NCBI GenBank assembly: GCA_022497155.1
Contig: MU385711.1
Span: forward strand, 62,001 to 126,000
Source: Whalleya microplaca
Taxonomy: Eukaryota; Ascomycota; Sordariomycetes; Xylariales; Xylariaceae
Length of the DNA stretch: 64,000 nucleotides
Direction: 5' to 3'
In this document: in pieces, positions 37,014 through 46,585 of the stretch
How the letters are laid out: every line of letters begins with the position of its first letter
Position numbering within the stretch: position 1 is the first letter of the stretch
The notes under the pieces: model-generated
Database searches by the model: none
What the model saw: only the letters and a program-made list of their open reading frames with translations
What the model was told of the DNA's origin: nothing
Translations under genes and position numbers: made by a program

Positions 37014-37062
<49 letters not shown>
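37014..37062. repeat. (GTCT)12 microsatellite
   Basis: About twelve GTCT units. This is the reverse complement of the GACA family at 30829-30884, so the two tracts lie as inverted copies about 6.1 kb apart. Smaller CAGACAGA/CAGTCAGT words surround it (36765-36785, 36926-36935). Confidence 0.93.
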
Positions 37063-38647
37063 GCCCTACGGGATCGCGCTACTGGCAGGCGGGCTGACAT
37101 TCCTTCTGCTTCGTGCCCTTCCTCACATCGTGGTGGCTTTTTCCCTTTGCCTTTGCCTTCCTGCGATTCCCTTCGTCGGGCGTTGGGGGTGTGTGGCGCG
37201 TGGGCGGCGTCGCAAGGATTGCCACGTTTTTTTTCTCCCATGTTGTTCATGTAAGTATCTCTCTTAAACCTACCTACCTACCTATTGGGGTAAGTAGTCA
37301 TGGGGAAGAAAAAGAAAAGGGAAAACGTGAGGAGGAGGAATCCTTCCTCGATCCTGTCGGCAATTGGGAGATCAAGATTGGCTCCCTGCTGACTGGCTTG
37401 GCTGGCTAGCTGGCTGGGGTCGAGAGGGCTGATTGATCGCTCACTCACTCACCTGCACTCGCTGACCGAGGACTCTCTTGGGCAAGCCTCACGAGATCGT
37501 ATAGTAATATGGAATCAAGGCATACATACACGAATAAACTTAACATCAGGGCACAGCACAGATCGGATCAAAGAAAGAACATTGTGTGTGTGTCTCTAGT
37601 ACGTTTAATATTTGTTTCCGCAGGATGGGGATGCTTTCTCTACAAACGCGTCACCACCATCCCCCCTTCTGCTTCTGCGTCCGTCTGTCTGCCAGCCTGC
37701 CAGTCAGACAGTCCGCCTGCCTCTCTGTCTTTCTTTCTGTCTATCAAGTCATTTTTGTGCTGCTCTGGCTTTTCTGGCCCTGCTTGCTGATGCCTTCTCT
37801 CTTTCTCCCCTCAGTAGTGAAAGTAAGCAGCATCTCCTAGCTGAGGTGCCACCCACACTGCTACTCTAACATATGAACCATCATCTTTCTTGGTACACAG
37901 TACACACACACCAGCGTTTCCATGCATGCTCATCGGCGGCCATGGACAAAATGCTGCTGCTGGAGCTGCTGGAGGGCTTTTCCTTTCTCAAAAGACAGGC
38001 CATCTCGACAACTAAACCTCGCAAGCCTCCCTGCCCCCTTCTCTTTCATCATTATAAGATAATATAAGTACATGCACCAGAACGTAATGCTTTGGACACA
38101 AAAAATCCCCCCTGGCCCCCTTTTTTTTTTTTGTAAATCCACAATTGAAACGTTCGGATTGAGGCAAGCACGAGAGTCGGAGCAACATAAAATGCCTTCA
38201 ATGCTTGCAGGTTTGTCTCGAACACTGTGTTTCGATTTTAAAATGCTGAGGTGTGTGGACTCCAATTGTATTGTTGTGTGTCCCATCGAGGTATATAGCA
38301 AAGGGGATGATGTTTGGGGAAAAACAAGAAGAAAAAATGTGGGAAACAATAGTAATGGTATGGTACGGGTCGTGGTTCATTCGGAATCGGAGGAAATATG
38401 ATCGACACGCTCTCGCTGCAAGCGGGATTTGGATTCGTCTCCCCTCAAGATACTCGCAATACATTTGCGCCGCCATGTTGTGAAATGCGTCTAGAAGAAC
38501 AACCCACAGCTCGAATGGGCCCCGCGCTGTGTGGTGTATACCGCCGAAAAGAAAAGAAAAAATACCCAAAAGAACCTTCGTTATGCATGCTAGAACACTT
38601 CAATGACACAACACCTTATCGTACCCTACGCCAATATGCATTTTCGT

Positions 38648-41600
38648 TCAAGCTCGTCGACTCATAGCAACATTGGCTCCCGCCGAGGCTAGGTCCTGTT
38701 TGGCACTAACACTTCTTCGGCCAGCCACTCGGGGGAGGCTGCTGTTGCTAGCGGTGGTAGACGAAACGGCGTTGTTTCCTCCACTGGTTCGTTTGGCAGC
38801 AGCTGTACTCGTCAGGCCAGTGAAGCCAGAAGTCCGCCTGGGCCCAGATACGGGTTTGTGGGGGCTGACGTTCGTCGCCTCCCGTGGGCGCAGGGTTGAG
38901 CCACTTTTGGTGGTGGCACCAGGAGGTTCGGGCAGGGGTCGTGGCGCTGAAACGGTATTGTGACGCTTAACTGGCGAGTTGTCACGCGTTCTAGGGACGG
39001 GCACCGAGGTCTTCTGGCCAGTGATGAACTCATGGCGAATAGCATCTTCCGGTTTGAGGCGTCGGTCTGGATCCCACCTGAGGCAGCGAGCAAGGAAGTC
39101 GAGGAACGGCTCATCGTCACACTTAATCGCTTGTTGCAGGGTCTTGGAAGACGGACGTCGCCGCCTACCCTTGGAAGACACCGTCAAGCGCGGCTTGCCA
39201 TTCGAGTCAAAGAACAACTTCTTCCTCGTACTCTTTTCAATGAGATGCTTCTCGGGGGGCCCAAACACCTCCATGATACATGCAAGCTGCTCCTGTTCAT
39301 TCTCGCCGGGGAATATCGGAACACCAGTATACAGTTCGGCGAGAATGCAGCCCAGACTCCACATGTCAATGGGTAAGCCGTATGTCATACCCAAGATCAC
39401 TTCGGGAGATCGGTAGAACCGAGATTGAATGTAAGTATACACCTTCTCATTCTCAAAACAACTCGAACCAAAATCGATCACTTTGATCTCGGAATGCATA
39501 GGATGCCGCAGTAGAATGTTTTCCGGTTTGAGATCACAATGAATCACCTTGTGCTGTTTGAGTAGGTTGAGCGAGCTGAGCATCTGCTTAGTGAAACGCC
39601 TGATGAGCTTGATAGAGAAACCGCGGAAGGCATTCGACTTGATGAACTCGTAGAGGTTCATATCAAGTAGTTCAGTCGAGATGCATAGATGTCCTCGGAA
39701 ATAGAAGCTGTGCGTGAAGTTTACCATGCTGTACTTGTTCTTGGGATCCTGCGAGTCCTTGTTAGAATTGTTTGCGATACGAACGTATTGATAATCATCA
39801 CTTACCCATTCGCGAAGCTTTTGCAAAATGTTGACTTCGACAAGCGCTTGCTGATGGAATCTCTTTTTGTTCCGGATTATCTTCACGGCAACCAGCACAC
39901 CGGTTTTGTGATCGATACACCTCACTACCTGACCAAAACTGCCCTTTCCGAGTACGTCAACAATCTCATAGCGATATGAAAGGTGATCACCTGGGACGAT
40001 AGTGTAATCACCACGGTCGTCATCGTAACCAAAATTCGGCAGATTGGAGTTCAGGTCGCCAATCACTTTGCTGGCATTTTGAGTCCCGCAAAAGTAGATA
40101 TCGCTGTAATCGACAATCTCGCCTCGCTCGTAGATGTTGAGCATAGCTATCCGGATGGCGTCATGGGGTCCAACGCGTTCCTTGGCCGATGCCCTCTTGC
40201 GGAGTGCATCGAGCGTCCGAGCTGCGATTTCCGTCTCTTTCCTCCTCGAAGCTAGCTTCTTCATCTCGTCCTCAGCAACCTGGTCATCCTTGTCTAATTC
40301 GGCGGTATAAGGATCATTATGTTTGATAGATGCAGTCGACGGTCTCGGACGAAGCAGCTTCTGCATAGATGGATTCCGAGACTGTGACGTAGTCTCAACC
40401 AACGAATTGTTACCAATCTCTTTCTTCGTGTTTTGCCAGGTTTCGCCCCGAGTCTTCTCCTGAAGGGCAGAAGTAAGACTGGATGCAGAACTCTTTCTCC
40501 GTCTAGTATCCAAATACGATCCAGTGGACTTCGTAGCATGACTTGGGCTAGACGCCTTCATCGAATTCAGGTTCATGGTCGCCGAGACCGGTATCCGTGG
40601 CGGCGGCATGCTATCCTGACGCGCATTTTTATCGGACAACTTATCAACAGATCCTGTAGACGCATGGTTGCTACTCTTCGAGGCGCTCCTCTTCCATGAC
40701 AAGCTTAGCTTCCTCCTCAGATTGCTCATCGATGAGGGCGTTTGAGGCTCTTGGGGTTCGTCGGGGGTGGGTGGAGGTGGAGGGGACTTGGGAGGATGAG
40801 GCTTTGTCACTTTATGTGTGCGTGGGCCAGTCGGCTTCTCTTGAAATCTTGTCGGCGGGATAACAGTAGTGTCTGCGGCGGCCGTATGGTTGATATCTTC
40901 GGTGGTCTTGGACTTGGTCATATGACTCGCAAAACCGTCGGCATTTTTGGGAACAGATGATGACAGGTATGGGGACACAGTCGGTTTGCGAGACTGGCTA
41001 TTTGATGAAACCCCCAGCAGTGACTCAGACGAGCTCGTGGTGACATTTCCAGTCGGACTTTCTAGCCGGCTGTCATGAATAGAGCTGTTGCTACGCGTGA
41101 TGGATTTCTCTGGATCTCTGTCTATCCGACCTCTAGAAAAGAAGGAGCTCTTCGACGCGGTCATGGGGGTTGTAGGAGTTTTAGTTACTTTTCGAGACGG
41201 TGTCGGGCTGCTGTCATCGTAGCCTTGATCTCGCAGGGCTGCAATCTTCGATGCCGTGGGCGTACTCAAAGGACCTAGGTTAAGCGGCGGAAGCCGTAGA
41301 GGCTGCAAGCTTTTCTTTGACTGGTGCCCGTTGACTTTCTGGTCAATATCGGATGAACCAACCAGAGTTTTTCGTGGAGCTTGTTTCCGGCTACTTGGCT
41401 TACGCTGAGCCTTGCCCGATAACTGCTCCTGGGACGGCGTATTCGACAACGTTCCCGTAGAACTGCTGTGCACACTACTCGTGTCAAAGTAAGTAGACTT
41501 CCTCTTTTCAAGGAAAGATAACTCGGCAGGCGAGTCCTTGGGTGATTCGTAGACCTTGGGAATCGCAGGGACAGGTGGTACATCTTCGTCTTCTTCGGCA

Positions 41601-43087
41601 GGGGGGGTATTGTGAATATTCAGTGACTTCGGGGCAGGAAGTCTCGAGGTGGGACCACCTTGCGAAAATGCACGTTGTATTGACCCCGTTGAAGTCCGGT
41701 GGGTGTTGAAACTCGTGGTCGAGTTTACAGATAAGCCAGAGCTGTATGATTTCCTATTATTGAAATCTGGTGTCGTTCTTGAAGAGGAAGGCGTCGATGT
41801 CGTCTTTCGGGGAATCATGGACGGAGATCTGGACTGAGGGCGGGCATCAGGAGGAGGCGGCGGCACATCCGAGACCTGGGTCGAACTCTGAGATGGATGT
41901 ACCGACATTCGCTTCATCCGCTGAGCGTCGGTTGGTGAGATCGTCCTGGCACCGAGCCCGGTAGCATGCGAGCCGTGGGCCGGTGGCATGACTGAAATCC
42001 TCCGCGCCGAATTTGGCGTCGAACCACCTTTCCCACCTGCCTTCGGCGACCTTGGGAACACGGCCGAGATTCGACTCTGGTCGGGGTTCAGGGTGGCATT
42101 GCTGCTGGTACTGGCTGATAGGTTGGTGGATATCCTGGGTGGAGGCTGCACGGAGCGAGTCTTCACAGCCCGCGAAGGGTCCAGATTTTTGCTACTATCG
42201 TTGGACTGGCCACCAGTGTCCATCGAGGTTCGGGTCGACTCAGGCGGGCCCTTATCAGACATATTGGACATGACACTTGGCCGTCGTTTCTGCGTTGTCG
42301 TTCTCGTTCCATATTCACCTTCAACGACGCCTGGTCCGATTGACTTCCTGGGCGGCTTCACAATATTGCTAGTGGACAGTGGCGGATAGTGATTCTGGCG
42401 TCTGTTTCTCATCGCCGCCGGTGCAGTCGGGGCGTCCAATACGCTGACGCTGGATGTAGACACGGTGGAACCATTGCTAGCCTGCCTGCCGGACATACTA
42501 GGTCTCCTCAGGATAGAACCAGCCCTGGAGGGTCTCGTGGCCGCGTTGGGAGTCGGGTTCGGCTGGGCGACTGGGCGGATGGTAGCGCCATTCTGGGCGA
42601 TGGTGGACGACGGACCGGCCATCCTATCGGGTAGAGGGGTGTCGTCGAGGATGCTCCCCTGGCCGGAGGGCGAGGGAAATTGAGTTAACTTGAACTCGGT
42701 AGAGGCAGATTCAAGACTGCTCTGGAGATCATCGAAGCTGACGGAGGGTAAGAATTCGAAAGAGCCTGTTGCAGTATCGCCTAGGTCACCCGCAGCGCCA
42801 TTCCGACCGAAGGAAAAGAGAGAGTGGTTGTTGGAGGATGATGCATGGAGCATTGGGGCGTCGGAGTGGAGAGTGGCCGTCTTGTTGATGGGGTTCACGT
42901 TTTCCTTGCTCCTGGACCAGGGGGAGTCAGCATTTACTAGAGGACGGGCAACAATAACATTAGAATGTCTTGATTGTCTTTGTGGTGTCGAAGGGTACTT
43001 GAGAAGTTGAGGTTGAAAGACGCACGATCGAGTCGGGGACTGCGCAGCTGGTGTCGGGCCAGCAGGAAGCTCACGATCCCTAACCAT
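38648..43087 (-). CDS. DYRK-family protein kinase, Pom1-like
   Basis: A dual-specificity tyrosine-regulated kinase; the fission-yeast relative Pom1 forms cortical gradients that control polarity and division. The frame from the ATG at 43087 is open for 1,479 codons. The first ~1,000 residues are disordered, rich in Ser, Pro, Thr and Arg. A DYRK-homology box (DAIRIAMLNIYERGEIVDYSDIYFCG) precedes the kinase domain (about 1039-1360): GKGSFGQV glycine loop, AVKII, HCDLKPENILL catalytic loop, DFGSSCFE, and YIQSRFYRSPEVILG with the activating Tyr-x-Tyr. It then has MWSLGCILAELYTG and a CLRWDPDRRLKPEDA segment. A 57-nt in-frame intron (39749-39805) very probably is removed, giving 1,460 residues; without it the alphaC region reads KLREWDPKNKYSMVNF as in related kinases. 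A basic, Ser-rich tail follows. Upstream lies a long repeat-bearing leader. Yak1 is the other fungal DYRK, but the activation-loop and insert sequences fit Pom1 better. Confidence 0.9.
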   Translation of the reverse strand: MVRDRELPAGPTPAAQSPTRSCVFQPQLLKYPSTPQRQSRHSNVIVARPLVNADSPWSRSKENVNPINKTATLHSDAPMLHASSSNNHSLFSFGRNGAAGDLGDTATGSFEFLPSVSFDDLQSSLESASTEFKLTQFPSPSGQGSILDDTPLPDRMAGPSSTIAQNGATIRPVAQPNPTPNAATRPSRAGSILRRPSMSGRQASNGSTVSTSSVSVLDAPTAPAAMRNRRQNHYPPLSTSNIVKPPRKSIGPGVVEGEYGTRTTTQKRRPSVMSNMSDKGPPESTRTSMDTGGQSNDSSKNLDPSRAVKTRSVQPPPRISTNLSASTSSNATLNPDQSRISAVFPRSPKAGGKGGSTPNSARRISVMPPAHGSHATGLGARTISPTDAQRMKRMSVHPSQSSTQVSDVPPPPPDARPQSRSPSMIPRKTTSTPSSSRTTPDFNNRKSYSSGLSVNSTTSFNTHRTSTGSIQRAFSQGGPTSRLPAPKSLNIHNTPPAEEDEDVPPVPAIPKVYESPKDSPAELSFLEKRKSTYFDTSSVHSSSTGTLSNTPSQEQLSGKAQRKPSSRKQAPRKTLVGSSDIDQKVNGHQSKKSLQPLRLPPLNLGPLSTPTASKIAALRDQGYDDSSPTPSRKVTKTPTTPMTASKSSFFSRGRIDRDPEKSITRSNSSIHDSRLESPTGNVTTSSSESLLGVSSNSQSRKPTVSPYLSSSVPKNADGFASHMTKSKTTEDINHTAAADTTVIPPTRFQEKPTGPRTHKVTKPHPPKSPPPPPTPDEPQEPQTPSSMSNLRRKLSLSWKRSASKSSNHASTGSVDKLSDKNARQDSMPPPRIPVSATMNLNSMKASSPSHATKSTGSYLDTRRRKSSASSLTSALQEKTRGETWQNTKKEIGNNSLVETTSQSRNPSMQKLLRPRPSTASIKHNDPYTAELDKDDQVAEDEMKKLASRRKETEIAARTLDALRKRASAKERVGPHDAIRIAMLNIYERGEIVDYSDIYFCGTQNASKVIGDLNSNLPNFGYDDDRGDYTIVPGDHLSYRYEIVDVLGKGSFGQVVRCIDHKTGVLVAVKIIRNKKRFHQQALVEVNILQKLREWVSDDYQYVRIANNSNKDSQDPKNKYSMVNFTHSFYFRGHLCISTELLDMNLYEFIKSNAFRGFSIKLIRRFTKQMLSSLNLLKQHKVIHCDLKPENILLRHPMHSEIKVIDFGSSCFENEKVYTYIQSRFYRSPEVILGMTYGLPIDMWSLGCILAELYTGVPIFPGENEQEQLACIMEVFGPPEKHLIEKSTRKKLFFDSNGKPRLTVSSKGRRRRPSSKTLQQAIKCDDEPFLDFLARCLRWDPDRRLKPEDAIRHEFITGQKTSVPVPRTRDNSPVKRHNTVSAPRPLPEPPGATTKSGSTLRPREATNVSPHKPVSGPRRTSGFTGLTSTAAAKRTSGGNNAVSSTTASNSSLPRVAGRRSVSAKQDLASAGANVAMSRRA
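39749..39805 (-). other. stop-free 57-nt intron in the DYRK gene
   Basis: On the minus strand the segment begins GTAAGT, holds TTCTAAC as branch point and ends TCGCAG. It is 19 codons long with no stop, so the reading frame is open with or without splicing. The 19 residues it would encode interrupt the conserved run between the alphaC helix and beta4 of the kinase domain, where relatives have no insertion. Confidence 0.85.
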
Positions 43088-43861
43088 AAGGAAGAATCAC
43101 GACGGCGGCGGCACGTGAGACGGAGAGGGAGAGGGAGAGGGGACGAATAAGGATCAGGACGGGGACGATGGCGACGAATGCAACGAATGCGTTCGAGCCA
43201 GCAATAATTCCCCCCTTTAGGCTTCGCGATCAGTCTCAGTCCGGCTAAGGAGCTGAGGAGGGCGACAGTGCTACCGCATACCGGGACACGACGACGCGGC
43301 TCGCAGGACGACGGTGCAGCAGGGCGGTGCGAGATACTACTATTAGAGAATTCGGCAGTGGGTAATTGGAAAAAACTACAAAATGAAAGGAGAGGCTGAA
43401 CCTGGAGATCGTGTGTTGTTGTGGCTGTTGCTGCTGGTGCTGCTGGTGCTGCTGGTGCTGCTGGTGCTGCTGACCGACTTGGTGTAGTCGAATGAAGGTT
43501 CATGAAAAGGGTTGGTTGGTTGTTTTCATTAAGGAAAGAAAATAAGAGGTCGAATGGGGCTGCTGATCCACTTTGGCACTTTGAACTTTGAACTTTGACT
43601 TTGACTTTGTCCATTTGATGACTTGACTGCACGACTCCAGCTGCTGCTGCTGCTGCACCCAGACTGTAGACAGCTAGAACATAACCTACAACAGTACCTA
43701 CCTGGGCATAGCTGTTAGGTGGGTTTAGCAGGTACCTAGATAGGCTAGGTACCTAAGGTCAGGGCCAGTACATAGGCTAGCTAGCACGCTACAGTAAGTA
43801 CATAGTAGCACGCTAAGCACGCTAGGCACGCTAGTCCCATCCACCCATCGGGCAGTCTCAA

Positions 43862-43862
<1 letters not shown>

Positions 43863-43914
<52 letters not shown>
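43863..43914. repeat. (GCT)17 trinucleotide repeat
   Basis: Seventeen perfect GCT units plus one G over 52 bases. The minus-strand frame would give poly-Ser or poly-Ala, but no gene is supported there, so it is taken as noncoding. Confidence 0.95.
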
Positions 43915-43915
<1 letters not shown>

Positions 43916-44872
43916 CAGGGCCACTGCAGAAACACGAACTGCTACTGGCGGCCACTTGGCAGAGCATGAGCATGTGGGACGGTGGGACGAAACATGAACG
44001 GTTAAGACAGAACAAGAACAAGTCAGTTCACTCATCAATTGAGAGGGGGTACATCCGTATATTTCCTCTGTATGATATACTCACACCTGAAGCCCAGGTA
44101 TGTATGTACATTCATACATATCTAGCCTAATAAGCCTAACGAACGAACACGTCCAGTTCATGTAATAGTACGTATGTATAATGCGTATGTATGTATAAGT
44201 AGATAGGTAAGGTAGGTACAGTAGTGCAAGTGGGCCAATTGGCTCCTGGTACATAATGAACACCGCAAATCCGCCAATCCGCCAATCTTCTCATTTATCA
44301 CACAAAGCTGGAGCTCGAGTCATTGTTAAGAACCTTCGCCGTCTGATATAGCTACTATGTCAGTATGTCTACAGTATTACTACATAGCTTCATTCTATAT
44401 TCTTCTATACTTTATGTTTTATATTTTATTGATAGTGCGCAGGAAGCTAGTTATGTAATTGAAATAAGTAGCTTAGGTCTGCTTCATCAATGTGCCCAAT
44501 TCATCAATGAACCAACCAACATGAGATATGTGTGTATGTACTCAGTTATTAGGTAGTTAGAGTAAATAAGGTACTGTAGGCCTGTCTGTTGTTTCGTGAA
44601 ACCGTTGATTGCCCGCTTTCGGTAGTAAGGGGGGGTCTGCCTGGTGAATCAGGGAACCTGAACCGTCCCCCATCAAATTGAATTGTTGCACCTACCACGA
44701 GTTCGGGACTTTTTCTCATTTAATGACAGATCTGCAGCCGATATCACGGCCGTGGTAGGGCTCTCTTCAAATGTTCTGTGCTACTAGCCCCAAACAATGA
44801 CGACTCGATGCTAACTCCTACCAAATTTCCTATCAATCTCATATAATAACCCCAATTACCCGTCTGTCGTGC

Positions 44873-44968
44873 TTCATTATATCTTTCATTATATCTTTCA
44901 TTATATCTTTCATTATATCTTTCATTATATCTTTCATTATATCTTTCATTATATCTTTCATTATATCT
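44873..44968. repeat. 12-bp minisatellite, eight perfect copies
   Basis: Eight head-to-tail copies of TTCATTATATCT, followed by a partial copy. As 12 is a multiple of 3, every frame without a stop carries a four-residue repeat (Glu-Arg-Tyr-Asn on the minus strand), which is a by-product. No spacers, so this is not a CRISPR array. Confidence 0.95.
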
Positions 44969-45896
44969 TTCATATGGAGTATGTGAAGAGAGGGTCGGCC
45001 AGCCTGCCAGCGTGGACGTCAGATGGTTGCCCGGTGGGCGAAGGAACATCTCATTAATACATCCATCCTACCTATCCACTTACACCAAATGCGGTACTAT
45101 ATATTTACTGGTGCAACAGATGCATCCATATACATACCTACCTAAACTGTACCTAACCTATATCAACACTGATGCCTGCTCTTTACCACATATAGATAGT
45201 ACCTAGGTAGGTATGCACCACGGCCTGCATTGGAGCAGACTTCCGCCCGTGGGGCCTATGTAGGTACGACCTCGGGTATATCCAACTCTTCTTCCCCTTT
45301 TCTTTCCTTCGAACAGGAATCAGGGAAATGCGCTTTTGCCGCAACCCGACGGCAGAATCGTCCATTTACTGGCCGAGGGAAAGGGGCTCTCTCATATGAT
45401 ACATATGTATAGTATAGTTCTCGAGTAATAAGAGTCCGCCACGCTAACCGTCACCAATAGATTGTGTTTTTGTTTTCTTAATTGCCTTATACTATATATA
45501 TCTCTACCAAGATCTATCGTTTCACACCTGGCACCCGCGCATCGCGTCTTTGTTGTTTTATTCCCCGGATACACATAATAGTAGCAATGTTTCAATAAAA
45601 CGACCGGGTATCGATCTGTTGCTACCACGTAGGTTAGTATGTAGATCGCAAATGAGATCCTACCTATCTTAGCATTACAGGCATCTCTACTCTACTACAC
45701 CGGCCCAACTTTGACACGGGTATTGCAGTATATCAATTTGGACTGGAATGTTGCCAAGCAGCTTGTGTAATGCGGGTTAGTTGTCTTCCTTTTTTTTTTT
45801 TTTGCCGTCAACGGCTTTCTGTTGAATCGGCAGGGTCCGGGGCCGTAAACGTAAAGCCCCCTTTTTTCGCTGCACGAGTTGATTCGCGCGGCCAAA

Positions 45897-45944
45897 ATGG
45901 CACCCACCAAAATTCTGACCAACGACGGCGCCACCGTTCAGCAG
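45897..45944 (+). other. isolated first-exon-like segment, gene fragment or small spliced gene
   Basis: An ATG in a strong context (CAAAATGG) opens 16 codons with GC-rich third positions, encoding MAPTKILTNDGATVQQ, followed at once by a GTACGC donor. Directly upstream are a 14-T tract and GC-rich sequence that look like a promoter. The word TNDGAT is a hallmark of CCT/TCP-1 chaperonin subunits, but no downstream exon with chaperonin sequence is present. Possible acceptors at 46047 (TTTTCAG) or about 46242 (CATTCCAG) would lead to short unrecognised products. It may be the remnant of a gene broken by rearrangement, or chance. Confidence 0.25.
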
Positions 45945-46585
45945 GTACGCAAGCCTCATTTGGATAGGCTACATCAATTTGAGCATCAATTTGACCGTTG
46001 GTTTTTGACTCCATATATACATACTGGATATAAGCAAAAATTTTCAGGGGATCTACGCGTCTCATGGCGATGATTCCGCGTAAATTGGTATACGCAGTAG
46101 TGTTTATGAGCGTGACTTACACACTTTACCAAGAAATATCTTGGTACCTAAGCAGCCTCTAATTATATCCATCATGGTGTAGAGCAATAGCCGAGATATC
46201 GCATAGCTTCGTGACGGAGGACAATATAATTGTCATTCCAGGCCTTCTTCCTTCCTGCCTTCGCGCCAATTCATCAATCCGTCCTATCTCGTTTGCACGG
46301 CACAGATACCCGACATATAATTCCAGATCCAAATTGTCAGGATTATGCTGTGCGGGTCTCAAGATTGCGCTTCCTCATGGTCCCCCGTCCGAGATAGTCG
46401 TCTTAGATTGCTCCTGCTCGTAGATCCCGTGGGCTTCGGGAGTATGTATTCCTCATCATGGCGCCGCGCTTCCTTATTGTATATATAAGAGTGGAGTGTT
46501 CCTGTGCTCATCCAAGTGATCATCCTTCGACTTTATAGTCATTCGCATCGCGTGGCACCGTAGGCTGTACTATAAAAAGTAGGCT

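Larger units (their letters stand above)
28414..38647. other. gene-poor stretch, microsatellite-rich
   Basis: About 10.2 kb with no gene I can support. It contains several tetranucleotide repeats (separate entries), many TACCTAGGTA-like palindromes (29.66, 31.88, 31.95, 32.03 kb) and (CCTA)n strings (36551-36570, 37267-37283). GC-richer islands lie at about 33.95-34.2 kb and 35.38-35.65 kb. The longest open frame is 196 codons on the minus strand (35122-35712); it shows no domain I know and no leader-like upstream sequence. The last 600 bases before 38648 are likely the 3' untranslated region of the DYRK gene. Confidence 0.45.
43088..45896. other. upstream region of the DYRK gene and repeat-rich spacer
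   Basis: No supported gene. The 650 bases next to 43087 look like promoter and leader of the DYRK gene on the minus strand, with four CTGCTGGTG units (43431-43466) and CTTTGAACTTTGAACTTTGACTTTG words near 43577-43606. Further out are a (GCT)17 tract, TACATA-rich sequence, and a 12-base minisatellite (separate entries). A run of 14 T (45790-45803) lies about 95 bases before an isolated exon-like segment at 45897. Confidence 0.45.

Noticed and set aside
42937..43632. 231-codon minus-strand frame overlapping the start of the DYRK gene
   Set aside because: Contains Ala/Pro repeats from the CTGCTGGTG units and no domain. Considered as an alternative 5' exon through a GTTATT...GGTCCAG intron, but that donor is poor and the ATG at 43087 suffices.
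44873..44968. Possible CRISPR array
   Set aside because: The units are directly adjacent with no spacers and the genome is fungal; it is a plain minisatellite.
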